Origin: Harmothoe impar
Lineage: Eukaryota; Annelida; Polychaeta; Phyllodocida; Polynoidae
Assembly (NCBI GenBank): GCA_947462335.1
Contig: OX381707.1
Location: 62,163,773 to 62,227,772, forward strand
Length of the DNA stretch: 64,000 nt
Reading direction: 5' to 3'
Shown here: one piece after another, positions 1 to 11,590 of the stretch
Layout: each line of letters begins with the position of its first letter
Numbering within the stretch: position 1 is the first letter of the stretch
Notes under the pieces: generated by a model
What the model was told of the DNA's origin: nothing
Databases searched by the model: none
Seen by the model: only the letters and a program-made list of their open reading frames with translations
Position numbers and translations under genes: made by a program

Positions 1-540
1 CCGGACAGTGAGAGAGAGAATGAAATTAGATAGTCTGTGGTTACTTGATATCATTAGCTCTATTTTCTTCCAATTAAAAACATTTTGAGAGTTTTGAAAT
101 AATTTTATTAGCATGTGAACATGCTGCATCCAATTCATTATCAGTCGTCTCACTGACGGGCGATGGTATATGACCGCTTAAAGGGCAGCAAGAAGAGTGA
201 ACAGGTATCCAGTGCTTCTCAAATTGGATAAACCATATCATACGAAATGCACTTTAGGGAAATAGCAATTATGAGGTGATACGCCTTTACCCTCAACCCT
301 AATCCTCGGTCTTCTGATATATAGAGGGCATCGCTACAGATGACAGGCTATTGGGGCACACACGCAAGGGGTCAAGGCTAAGGTCAGGGTCGAAAGTTCC
401 AATGGCCTCTCCAATATTGGGGTCAGTTATTGAATCCGTTTCTAATCGTAAATTGCCAGGAATGTCCATAGACCATTGCAACAGTATATCGATAATCCAT
501 TTAACCCGATATGCTGTCGGGTGAAAAGGAATAACAGAGA
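1..540. other. Non-coding stretch, nothing recognised
   Basis: No open frame with a recognisable domain, no paired terminal repeats and no array were seen. The only frame of note is a 60-codon antisense one near 299-481 without similarity I can name. Confidence 0.5.
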
Positions 541-594
541 AGTGGTGAGAGACAGAGAGAGACAGAGGAACAGCTTGAAAGAAAGAGGGAGAAG

Positions 595-646
<52 letters not shown>

Positions 647-720
647 GCAAGAGCAAGAGACAGTAACAGTGACAGTGACAGACAGACAGATGCCAGGGAA
701 AAGAGAGAAAGAAACTAAAA
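541..720. repeat. GA/GACA-rich microsatellite
   Basis: The stretch is almost pure purine, with a (GA)n core at about 601-640 flanked by GAGACAGA and GTGACA variants. The antisense frame over it reads as Leu/Ser low complexity (SLSLSL) and is not a gene. Confidence 0.9.
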
Positions 721-1534
721 AATATTCTCGTGCTTTTTTTCATTCGCAGATTTATAAGTACATATAGTATAGTACTACATTCTTTTTAGACTGAATAGCC
801 GCTGACATGATATGGTAGAGCTGCGTGACCTTGACATATTGACTAGACTACACACAGTTATGTAGAGGTGCCTACATATGGATGAGCTACTCTCTGAGCA
901 ACTCCCATCAATTACGCTGGTTCCCCACGGTGCAGTATACTTTACCTCAGGTACCTGCACGGGCTGGGGGAACCAGCAAGTGGGAGATCTAACCTGAAGC
1001 CACACCCTGAAGCCACTAGAGACCATGGGAAGCCATCGCTGTATATCTTATGACTCATTTATCTCATCTGCCTTCACAGATTATGCTATGGAGGGTGGGG
1101 CCTATCAGGGCCTGGGAGACGGTGCTGATATGTGAGGCCAAGGGGCAAAGATGCAATATTTTTGTTGAGGGTCTGGATAGTTGAGGATGAAACATAATGC
1201 TGCCGCTACTCCAAACCCCCTGCAAGCAGCCAGATCTATGTAAATAAACATGTGATCCTCCTCCAACGGAACATCGTGGTGGAATAACTTAGAATCCTAA
1301 AATGGCAAATGGTACTTTATGTTTCAATAAAGGCATTGAGGTATGTTGAGTTAGTAGGGGATACCGACGGAGAGGTGGTGCGCGCAATAAATTGAGACCT
1401 TATTGGGTGAAGAAGCAGGGGGAAGGGGTCTAAAGGTAGGTTATAGTCTCTGCAAATATAGCAGGTATACAGCAATAAAGGGAAATAACATGAGCCCAGT
1501 ATGAAGCTGGCAGATCATGATATGATAATATTAT
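721..1534. other. Non-coding stretch, nothing recognised
   Basis: Only short unsupported frames and no repeat structure were found. An 83-codon antisense frame at 775-1026 lacks any recognisable motif. Confidence 0.5.
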
Positions 1535-1536
1535 TA

Positions 1537-1717
1537 CCGTATTCGACGTAATAAGCGCACACCCCCTAATAAGCGCACACCCCCTGTTTTTGGCAGATTC
1601 TTATACTAGAAATAACCAAAAATATTTCAATTTTTGACCCCAAATAAACTCTTAAGTACTAAAAGGTGCCCATAATAATTTTTTAAGCGCACTGTGCGCT
1701 TATCACGTCGAATACGG
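1537..1717. mobile_element. TA-flanked MITE with CCGTATTCGACG ends
   Basis: The 181-bp unit begins CCGTATTCGACGTAATAAGC and ends with its near-exact reverse complement (…GCTTATCACGTCGAATACGG). TA lies on each side at 1535-1536 and 1718-1719. Just inside the left end, AATAAGCGCACACCCCCT is repeated in tandem. The TA target and the short length without coding capacity fit a non-autonomous Tc1/mariner-type element; the superfamily is an inference. A related but distinct element lies at 4259-4450. Confidence 0.85.
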
Positions 1718-1719
1718 TA

Positions 1720-2394
1720 TATGGGAATCTGTTACCTGCCTAAATCTCGCGAGGTATTCCGAGATTTAAGGTCAAGATGGCCACGTATAGGCCCCCTATA
1801 CCGAGGAACCAGGTCTATCCTTATAAGGTGAACATATCCCATAATGATATTATTTACTCTCAAATAGTGTACTGCACACGCAACCAATCGATCTGTATGT
1901 CATGACTCCAACATAAATAGCCTGCGCCGGAAGTCATTGGGAGACAGATATTGCCTGGATAGACCATATAGCCTGAAGCAATCCCCTGCAAGAAGCCATA
2001 GATAATAGTAGAGCACAGACCAATGGACTGCAGATACTTGGACACACATAATTGGTGCCTATCCAGTAAGAGAAGCCCTTACTAAAGATGATGGACTTCT
2101 AGATTGGTTATGGCGCTGAAGGATATATTGGCGGAGAGTTTTGTTTTAATATGTATGACCTGCGATTGGAGCAACAGGTATAAGCTAGACATATTATCCG
2201 AGATTGCTGTCTGAGGGATATAAAAGCGGTGTAATATAGCGCTCTATACGGTCTGGCTAGATTGTTTGTCCGGACATAGGGATCAGGTATTGCACTGCTG
2301 GGTGCCACAAAGTCTTCTGGGAAACCTGTGCAAGATGAGTTCTCCATTTTAGTAATGTGTTTTTACAAAACCTTCTCTTCGGTTCACATTTTGA
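1720..2394. other. Non-coding stretch, nothing recognised
   Basis: Two antisense frames (1860-2045 and 2108-2347) show no domain, repeat or codon signal that would support a gene. Confidence 0.5.
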
Positions 2395-2397
2395 TTA

Positions 2398-2608
2398 GGC
2401 CCAAAAAAAGGTTTGTTTCATGTCACACGACCGACCCTATCAAAACAGTGCCGACCCTACGTTTTTATGCAATTTTGAAGACATTTCCGTACTTCGAAGA
2501 GGCTGGCTACTTCTTTCACGTTTGAAAAAAAAAAGAAGAAAAAAGAAGAAAAAATCTTACCTACCGACCCTATATGTTACCTGAAACATACCTTTTTTTT
2601 TTATTGGC
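2398..2608. mobile_element. Harbinger-like MITE, GGCC-A-rich family, copy 1
   Basis: The left end is TTA|GGCCCAAAAAAAGGTTTG followed by a GACCGACCCTA motif. The right end is ACCGACCCTAT…GTTACCTGAAACATACC, a T run, then TTGGC. The ends are inverted copies of each other and match the elements at 31529 and 58989. A TTA target with G/C-rich tips suggests PIF/Harbinger (inference). The right tip has diverged. Confidence 0.75.
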
Positions 2609-2639
2609 ATAGCCTATAGACGGGGTTGTATGCCTGCAT

Positions 2640-2675
2640 CAGGTTGGGTTTTAAACACAGCCGTTAATGGGCGTA
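2640..2675 (+). repeat. 36-bp direct repeat, left copy, flanking minisatellite
   Basis: A 36-bp sequence starting CAGGTTGGGTTTTAAACACA and ending GTTAATGGGCGTA is present here and, identically, at 3607-3642. The two copies bracket the 27-bp minisatellite array. Confidence 0.95.
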
Positions 2676-2771
2676 CACTGATAATAATAGACCTGGAAAA
2701 GTAGTCACTATGACTAATAGATATAGTCAATCATGAGAAATAAGGGAAAGGCAGGTCAAGCTTTGTCCTAC

Positions 2772-3603
2772 TCTAGAATAGGATAAGGCAGGGCAGGGGA
2801 GAGGCTAGGAAAGGGTAGGGAAAGGGACAGGCTAGGATAAGGCATGGCGGGGGACAGGCTAGGATATATAGGTAGGGCAGGGGACAGGCTAGGATAAGAC
2901 AGGGTAGGGGACAGGCTAGGATAGGGCAGGGCAGGTGACAGGCTAGGATAAGGTAGGCCAGGGGACAAGCTAGGATAAGGCATGGCAAGGGGCAGGCTAG
3001 GATAAAGCAGGCCAGGAGACAGGCTAGGATAAGGCAGGGCAATGAACATGTTAGAAGAAGGCATGGCAGGGGACATTCTAGGATAAGGCAGGGCAGGTGA
3101 CAGGCTAGGATAAGGCAGGGCAATGAACATGCTAGAAGAAGGCATGGCAGGGGACATTCTAGGATAATGCAGGGCAGGTGACAGGCTAGGATAAGGCAGG
3201 CCAGGGGACAGGCTAGGATAAGGCAGGCCAGGGGGCAGGCTTGGATAAGGCAGGGTAGGTATAGGCTAGGATAAGGCAAGGCAAGGGACAGGCTAGGATA
3301 AGGCAGAGCAGGGGACAGGCAATGGTAGGCAATGAACATGCTAGGATAAGGCAGGGCAGGTGACAGGCTAGGATAAGGCAGGCCAGGCGACACGCTAGAA
3401 TAAGGCATGGCAAGGGACAGGCTAGGATAAGGCAGGCCAGGACAGGCTAGGATAAGGCGGGCCAGGGGACAGGCTAGGATAGGGCAGGGCAGGGGACTGG
3501 TTAGGATAAGGCATGGCAGGGGACAGGCTAGGATAAGGCAGGGCAAGGGACAGGCTAGGATAAGGCATGGTAGGTGACAGGCTAGGATAGGTAGGGCAGG
3601 TGA
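2772..3603. repeat. 27-bp minisatellite, about 30 units
   Basis: The tandem unit is about GGACAGGCTAGGATAAGGCA plus GGGCAGG, mostly 27 bp with occasional shorter units. Variant units carry 'aatgaacatgctagaagaa' and recur in pairs, which shows block duplication. Because 27 is a multiple of three, antisense frames stay open and read as a 9-residue repeat (LPCLILACP, LPYPSLSPA). These frames are repeat artefacts. Confidence 0.95.
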
Positions 3604-3606
3604 CAC

Positions 3607-3642
3607 CAGGTTGGGTTTTAAACACAGCCGTTAATGGGCGTA
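3607..3642 (+). repeat. 36-bp direct repeat, right copy
   Basis: This is the identical partner of 2640-2675. It immediately follows the last minisatellite unit, after TGACAC. Confidence 0.95.
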
Positions 3643-4256
3643 TATATCTCCTCTTGTGACCGGATACCTACATTGATATTCTTTGGCTCCCTAAAATTAT
3701 GACCAATCTCTCAGTCACCATATTGCCTATCCAAGTAAGGCATTTTTTGGCCCCCTATACAATCAACCTAAGTTAGTTAATAGTGGCAGGTTGGTCAGTA
3801 CTGACTAACCTGGGATAGCCAATACAGACTGGGGGCCTAGGCTTTTAGATTATCTGTGTAGCCATGCAGTTCATGCAATGCCTGCAGCATTGCAGGGTGC
3901 AGACATCTATAGCCAGTGCTGAGCAGCGAGTGCAACAGGTGTATGGGGGGAGGTATAGCCAGGTACAGAGAGTACATCCCCCACAGGTGCAGCCAACCTC
4001 CCAGTAAGGGGTATGACTCATCACTACCTTAAACTGCTTCATATCTACAGTGCATCCTGCAGCAAAGGTACGCACACTATAGGTATTGGGAACTATGCCA
4101 ACGTTTATAAATCTAGCCAGACAGGTGTAATTGTTCTAGTAAAGCATGTCAAATGAAGTACATAAAAACAAGCAAAACGAGCTCATTTGTAGGAAAAAAC
4201 GTAGGCATAGACTGTAGATTTGCGACCAAATACACTCATCGGTATGCATTTATATA
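3643..4256. other. Non-coding stretch, nothing recognised
   Basis: There is one Cys-rich antisense frame of 76 codons (3845-4075) without a recognisable pattern. No repeats were paired here. Confidence 0.45.
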
Positions 4257-4258
4257 TA

Positions 4259-4450
4259 CCGTACCGTCGCGATAAAGCGCCTGGTCCTGAATAAGCGCCG
4301 GTCTTGATTAAGCGCCGGGGTGTAGGGGTTTCCAAATACTTCTTAAGCACTAAAATCGTGATCTTGAATAAGCGCCTGTCTTGTATAAGCGCCTGGGTAA
4401 GAGCCCCTTCAAATTGAAGAGCGCCCCGGCGCTTAATCGCGACGGTACGG
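4259..4450. mobile_element. TA-flanked MITE with CCGTACCGTCGCGAT ends
   Basis: The 192-bp element has termini CCGTACCGTCGCGATAAAGC and the reverse complement (GCTTAATCGCGACGGTACGG). TA lies at 4257-4258 and 4451-4452. Inside it repeats AATAAGCGCC-like decamers about five times. The layout (TA target, CCGTA tip, internal ATAAGCGC repeats) mirrors the element at 1537-1717, but the sequence differs, so these are two related families. The forward frame 4381-4884 starts inside it and is not credible as a gene. Confidence 0.85.
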
Positions 4451-4452
4451 TA

Positions 4453-7400
4453 CTACTCACTCACATTATACTCCCAGGTTTAAGAAACGTAATCCATGGT
4501 ACATGCGCCTACTCACTGGAAGCAACTCCTGAACTGCTCCAATTACCACTAATTAATATGACCAATGGGGCCATAGTAAAGCTGCACCAAGCAGCCTACC
4601 CTACTCCTGTCTCCTCCAGGGGTCCCCTGATGCTAACTGCCCTTCATGGAACATGGAATTCCAATTCAGCTCTTGCCATAGTCTGCTGGGTAGGTTCCCA
4701 TGCAGGCACAGCTAAGGAGGTACTAGTACATAAGGCCCCTCAAGTGTGGCTTCTCCTGCTCCTTATTGGTGCAGACTTGTATATGCTCAGCAGACTGGAG
4801 GAGGGTGGGGGGGGGGCACAGGAGGCAGCATGTATTGATGTCCACACAGGAGGAAGGGGTGAGTCATCTCTCTATGGGAAGTAGACCCACTGCATACAAG
4901 TACTAGTGAAAGCCTCCATCAGAGCTTGTTCTGCTCACATCTGCTCATTGAGGCTAATGTCAGGAGACAGAGCTGCCCTTAGGAATCCATTGCGTCAGAC
5001 ACAACCATTGGAGTAAGTCAGACCCTATTGAGGACTCCCTCATTAGTACATGAGTACTAGCCTAGGCTTATAAAGTTCAGACAGCCATTCATTGCAACAC
5101 AGGAAGTCACAGATCCTCACCCAATAACTTCCCTTATTAAATCTGATCATACAGCCTAGATGCCATTGTAGACTATACCCTGCTATGTATCACCAATGTA
5201 ACTCATAGACAGATAGAGGGAATTCATAATAAGTAATGGCTTGACCAACATGACAATTATATACAGAAATTAATCAAATCAGAATCGAAATTAGAATTAT
5301 GTAGTATATTTCTATATAGTTATACCCCATTGCACAGTGCTGAATTAGAGAGCTCTCGCACGCTAAGCCACTAATTATGCTAACATCGTTTGGCCCTGTC
5401 TACAGACTACCTTTTAGATTAATGTAATTACATAGACCAGTCTAGCAAGCCCTCTAATGGTATTACAGTGCCCAGCAGACCCCCTCCATCCACTCATCAA
5501 TGCCTAGATGCTATCTGGTTATTCATGCCCTCATTAGTTCCATCAGGGCCCTCATAACGGTGGGGTTAATGGTCGCAGTAGAGCAGTAAACCACACGATC
5601 CTCTAATAAACTGATCAGTGGGAAATGTAAAACCCACGCATTACACAAATCTGGTCATGCCTGAGTAGCCATCCTTTTTATGTTTCTATTTTAAATTCAA
5701 TAGCAAAATAAAAGAGAATTACCCGGGTGGCTTACGAGGGAGTGTGGAAATTGGCTATTATTCATGGGCGCCGGTAGTTTATGCAGAGTTTGCACTGCTA
5801 TTTTGTATACATGGTATGGTTTTATACTTTGTTAATGGTGTGGTTTTATATAGAAGCCTAATGCTGGTTTGAATAATCCATGAGAGTGTCTGGCTGTGCG
5901 GATACGGATAGCAACACAGCATCAATCTCACCGCGTTTTGGAGGTGGTGACACACACATTCAGTCAGCCATTACAGATGGTGTCTCTATTCATAGAATAA
6001 ATCCACTACAAGGTATGCATCAATAATGTAATGATAGATGACAGTCACACGTAGACATGCATAGTTTGTAATGAGTACATGTATGTGTAAATGGAATATA
6101 TTGGGGTATTTAGCGAAGTAAAAATTATGTAAAAAGATTGTAGTATGTCATTCTGGAGATTTAAGCTTGAAGAGTTTTCTAAAAGAGCAGTACATACAAA
6201 CACAACTACAGTGTTCATTCCTGCTCCCTTTTGTGGCTATTCTATAATAGAGCAACAGTTTAACCATACAACAAGACTGGAAAAATAATCGTAATACATA
6301 TACAATTACTTGTAACTATTGATCGATGTCGTCAACAACTCCTACCAACATCCACACCTACACAACATGATACATGCAGTGTACACGACCCCTGCCCTCC
6401 AGGATCCACCCTGGAGGATCCCCTGTGTGGTAAATGTGCGAAATGAATGCTGAGTTTGCATGTTTGAGGTCTGTTGGTATCAACATATACTGCACGACTA
6501 GGGACCAGCTCACAGCATAGGAACTGGCCACTAGGGCTATTCCCAGCACTATAGGCCTACATGCCCCCACCCTCCACAACTCTCTCACAGCTCTCTCTCT
6601 ACATGTCAAGGGCCTCATTATACCTCCTCATGATGCAGACTACCCCACGCTGTAATTCCCTGTATGAGTTATTAATGAGTGGTAATTGTTTTATCCTCAC
6701 CAAATGAGCTGCTCAGCGCAAGAAGCCAGTGCCCACCCTTAATTCTCTATAGATAAGGATGCAAAGTAGCACCGGTAGACTCAATGTATCCGTCGCCAGA
6801 CTCAGAGAGAGGGACGCCATTTATTCAAGAAAATTACGAATAACTAAGACATTTTAAGGAGGGATAGTGCAAAGTGCAATCCTAAAGTGCAATCCTACCT
6901 CCATCCCTAGGTACTACAAAATGCTATCCGAATGATTGAACCACCAAGTCTATTTCCATTCATTCTACTTCCATCCAATTTATGCCCCTCCTACTGAGCT
7001 TTACAAATAATACATTCACAGATTCACTGAGCAGGAAATAGAAGGTGCACGCCATAGGGCAGGATCAGTTGAAACCACGTGACCCACGCGATTTGACGGG
7101 ATCTCCCCGTGACCTCCTGATATGAACTCTGACCCCAAACAAATGACCCATGACGGCAGTGTCAGAGGTCATGCTGTGCTCTCCAAGCAGATTTAAGTAT
7201 ATTGCTCAATAGTGAAGCTATATTTGTTCAATTTACAGTTTCTAAAGGTCTGTCTGGAGATTGACAGCCCAGAGGACTGTGTGGCGTCCCCCAGGTGGCG
7301 TCTGGCGCCATGATTCACAGACGCAGGGGTCAATGTCGTCACGTGACCTTTGCATATTTAAAGTAGGGAGAAAGGGCAAATATCGATCAACGAAACCAGT

Positions 7401-9510
7401 GCATTAAGTACTGTCTCTGAGTATGGGACTAAGTCAGAGCCGTTTTAAAATAGACTCGCCAACGTTGGACTGTGAAACATTTATGAAGACTTTTACTCTA
7501 ACTGTATTGTGGGTGAAAATCTAATTTGAACAGGACATGTAGTTGTTTGAGAAAAGTCAAGTAGGCACGTCATGTATGCTCATTTTCTACAAGCCCCCGG
7601 CTGTTCAACTTACAAAGAACCTCTGTGTATAGTTGAGGAGGGGAGGAAAGATTAGAAAATGAAGATTTCTGGTTGTATTACCTGGAGATATATATCTTCT
7701 CATTTTTGAATAGAACTCAAAAAGCTACCAGACAGGTAATTCCTGTGTGTGTGGGTGGTATCGATGGGAAAGATAAGGTCTGGTTAAAGGGAACATACAT
7801 ATAAAATTGTAGTGGTTGTATTCACAATTTTATAACCACCTTCCTATAACAAATCCGCCCACCAATATAACGATAAAAACGTTCACTATACGTATTCGCA
7901 CTGAGAGAGGTACGCCCTTCCTTACAATTCACAACGCTGGTCTTTCAGACTGACTTGAATATACAATAAAGGGAATGCAGAGTGAAAACGTTTGTCCAAT
8001 AAATCTTTGCATGCATTAAACTGTCAAAGGGGCCAAAATGGCTACCATTTGTTACAACTCTAAGGACTTGCGGTTCAGTCCTGAATACTCCCACCATATT
8101 GGTTTTCCATACTAAACATTGATTTAGGAGCATTCACAAGAGTCCTAACTAGCACTGCCCTTAGGGCCAGAATGTATTCATGCCCTCAGGGAAAGTGAAT
8201 GGGAAGAGGAGGGGGAGGGGAGGGGGTGGGCGCCAACTATCGGATAGAATGTGAACTGACGAAGCACACGTTGCGCAGGCGCAAGAAGGCACATGCTCCG
8301 GTGGTCTATCCAGAACTACCAGACCAAAGCTACAATGACATCTAACCGGGCTGCTGATTTACAGATTTATGCAGTGTAGCTGAGAAAACAGTACATCCTG
8401 GGCTGTCTCATTATAGTGCCACCCTTCCTATTATATCGATAGTCTAACTAGTATCAAAGGAATGAAATGTTTTCCATCTCCAAAGGACTAAGATAGACAG
8501 AGAATTCCTCACATAACGATCGATGGGCTTCAGAGGGGAGGAATGAAACCTTCCCCTTCCCGCGTGACAGAGATAAAGTTACCGGCCACCAATAAAGAGA
8601 CCTAGAGTCTAGAAAGGCAGTACTCCACAGATAACCGTGGATGAACTATATGATGCTAGCCTGAGGAAGCGCACCTGGGGGACACCTCAGACTGGTCAGA
8701 CCATCACCATAACCTCCCCCTTCTCTCCCCCTCTTACAGCCAGGCATACTGGTAGCCGAGGGTCTCTAGATCCCAGCCTCACTCACTAGCAGCCCACTGA
8801 CAGGCCCTTTTGTATAGCCCTTTTATAAAGCTGTCTTTGAATTCGGGTCAGCTTGGGTCAGGTCGGGTCTCCATACTAGTGCGGTGCTGACAGTGGTGAA
8901 GTGTCCGTTACTGTAAGCCTCCACGATAGATTCTAATCAGTAACCTCCACACCCATACTGCACCATGGCTTTCAGATCCTTTCAGGGAGATAACACATAT
9001 ATCTACAGTATAACCGAAGCTATTATAGTGTTTGGTGTTATATTCCCTCCTCACTCTATGTTATCCCGATGTTATAGGCGTTCACACAAATTGTTCTAGT
9101 GGGATGTAGCTTCAATTTACTCTCCCTCTCTATTTTATGATAGCTAATAATACAGTAGGCGACAAAGAGTCCCTTTCATGGCTGTAGGACTAGGAGGCCT
9201 CAAATACCTCATAGTGAAGGCCTTCCTAGTTATTTCATGAATAGGCCTATCTATTGGCGTCATACAACAAGCCTTCCGCATGCCAGACCTGTTCAGAATG
9301 TCCTTCCCATCTCCAGACTGTAACAAGTCCAGATGGTTTTCTCTACACCTCTCCAGCTTCCCACTCTTCACATTCACACCCACTCTGGTCTGACCCTTCC
9401 ATCCCCTCCCTCCCTACCCCCCCCCCCCCCACCACCTCTTACTCCCCCACTGAAGCCCCTACAGATCAATACTAACACAGGGGGTCACTGAGGCCCCTAA
9501 CACCTCCCCG
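4453..9510. other. Long non-coding stretch
   Basis: No supported gene, array or terminal-inverted-repeat pair was identified. Points noted are a GAGCTGCTC palindrome at 6706-6714, a GTCACGTGAC E-box palindrome at 7338-7347 just before CTTTGCATATTTAAA, and a small hairpin around 7801-7835 (ATAAAATTGT/ACAATTTTAT). Confidence 0.45.
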
Positions 9511-9518
9511 GCCACCAG

Positions 9519-9583
9519 CCACTAGGGGGCAGCAGTAGGTGGTCATGTGGGATTCTTATCTGACGGTCGCTCCCTCTGGTGGC
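9519..9583. promoter_or_regulatory. Two CTCF-like motifs in opposite orientation
   Basis: CCACTAGGGGGCAGC (9519-9533, plus strand) fits the bilaterian CTCF core consensus. On the minus strand, 9569-9583 reads GCCACCAGAGGGAGC, also a close match. They lie about 36 bp apart in opposite orientations. Function is inference from motif only. Confidence 0.4.
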
Positions 9584-9589
9584 AGAAAC

Positions 9590-10689
9590 AATTGATGTGC
9601 CCCCAGCACCCGGCCCCAGCTGGATCACCCACACTGCAGGGAATCTCACAGATCCCATAGCTGTCCTGTCTCCTTCCCTTCCCTTAAGACACATTTTATT
9701 CTCCCTTGCTTACCCCCTGGTTCCATATCCCTTTCTGGTCACCTATAGCCCCTACTCAGAATTTCTTCTGAGTTCTCTTTTGTCTATGATGCATCAATGT
9801 CTCTAGAGGATCCTCCTCCCTAGTGCCCATAGCCCGAGCCCCCTTCCCTATACTTCCTAGAGTAGCCTTCCTGTAGGTCCCTACCCCCTCGTCTAGCATG
9901 CATGGTCGCTGATTGATCACCCAAGGGTGTGGTGGGCACTGAGACAGTCTGGTACCACTCTAGACACCCCCCAACACCACCAGTTCAACAGGCATCACCC
10001 TGGTCTGGGTCATCACAAATGACATTTTGTCTGGAAATGGACATGGCTGTCGGAAAAAAACATTATTCTGCTTCACTGCTGTCCACACTTGGTCAGAGAG
10101 TCACATTTTGTACAATCTACGATTCTTGAATGGAGAGGAAGCATTGAAACAAATGGCCCAAGGATTTAAATTTTAATAGTAAATGGGTGATAACATCATT
10201 GTCTCTTTTGGAAATGATATAACATTTCATCTCTTGAGATGTTCGGCTCAGCTTTCTGAATTATCTAAATGATGAAACCAATGGTGTTTTCTTTTTGAAA
10301 AGATAATAACTCATTTCTGAGATGTTCAGTTCAACTTTCTGAAGCTTTAATACTGCCAGCCCCAATGTAAATGTTTCCTGCAGGTTCCAGGTATGGACAA
10401 TACTGTCTGGTCTCCTGCTTCATTTGTCAGCAGAGTCACTCACCACCCCCAGACACGGTGGGTGTGAGGAGAAGGTGGAAGAGCCTGCTGTGTGGGGGTG
10501 TCAGGGGGTGTGACCAGAGGGTGGAAGGGGCTGGAGCTGCTGTATTGTTTACCCGGCAGGCGGCGCGTGTCACACCTCTGTAGGCCACATCCACAAACCA
10601 TATTAGGCAGTGTTTGTGCTGCCTGGGACTGCTGCATGGGAGGCAGCGTCTATAGACGGGGCAATACTGATACTGCAAGAGAAAAAGGT
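9590..10689. other. Non-coding stretch, nothing recognised
   Basis: C/T-rich sequence with several short overlapping frames on both strands. None has a domain or stays convincing next to the others. Confidence 0.45.
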
Positions 10690-11590
10690 TGATTCTGTGC
10701 CATCGTGGCACAGGCAATGGTGACACAGGTTATATTCAATTGCCATGGTCGTGGTAAAGCCATGGCAGAGGCAATGTTGCATGCGACAGCCATGACAGAT
10801 GCGATAGTGGCACAGCCATAGTGCAGGCAATGTTAGTACAGTAATGGCAGAAGCATTGGTGGCACAGTCATGACAGGCAATTGTGGTACAGCTCTGGCAG
10901 AGGCAATGGTGGCACAGCCATGGCAGAGGCAATTCCAGTCCAGCTATGGCAGAGGCAATGTTGTCACAGCCATGAAGGACACAATGGTGCTGGTGCAGCC
11001 ATGGTGAAGGCAATGCTGGCACAGCTATGACAGAGGCAGTGGTGGCACAGCCATGGCAGATATGATGGTTCCAGGCAATGGTGACACACGTTATATTTAA
11101 TTACCATAGTGGTAAGCCATGGCAGAGGCAATGTTGCATGCGACAGCCATGACAGATGCGATGGTGGCACAGCCATAGTGAAGGCAATGTTGGAACAAAT
11201 ATGGCAGAGGTAATGGTGGCACAGTCATGACAGAGGCAATTGTGGTACAGCTCGGGCAGATGCAATGTTGTCACAGCCATGCCGGACGCAATGGTGGTGC
11301 AGCCATGGTGAAGGCAATGGTGTCATTATATAGTGTCATAGCCATGGCTAGGCAATGGTGGCACAGCCATGGTGAAGGCAATGGCGGCACTTCTTCCATA
11401 ACAAAGGCTACGGTGGCACAGCCATGATAGAGGCAATGGTGGTGCCTCCATGCCCGAGGCAATGGTGGCGCCGCCATGACCGAGGCAATGGTACCACAGC
11501 CATGATAGTTGCAATAATGCCCAAGCCATGGCGAAGGCAATGGTGGTACAGCCATGGCAGGGGCAATGATGGTGCCTCAATGGCAGATAT
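10690..11590. repeat. 26-bp minisatellite with higher-order duplication
   Basis: The unit is about GGCACAGCCATGGCAGAGGC plus AATGGT, close to 26 bp and diverged. A longer block starting 'ggtgacacaggttatattcaatt' near 10720 recurs with changes near 11079 (GGTGACACACGTTATATTTAATT), followed by the same run of units (GTTGCATGCGACAGCCATGA). So part of the array was duplicated as a block of about 360 bp. Antisense frames with CHH/PWL repeats are artefacts. Confidence 0.9.

Noticed and set aside
501..743. Ser/Leu-rich antisense frame
   Set aside because: Translation of the GA microsatellite.
2768..3625. Long antisense frames of 277 and 129 codons
   Set aside because: They are direct translations of the 27-bp minisatellite and vary with copy number; no start context or flanking coding sequence.
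4381..4884. 167-codon forward frame
   Set aside because: It starts inside a MITE, continues through unrelated sequence and has no domain.
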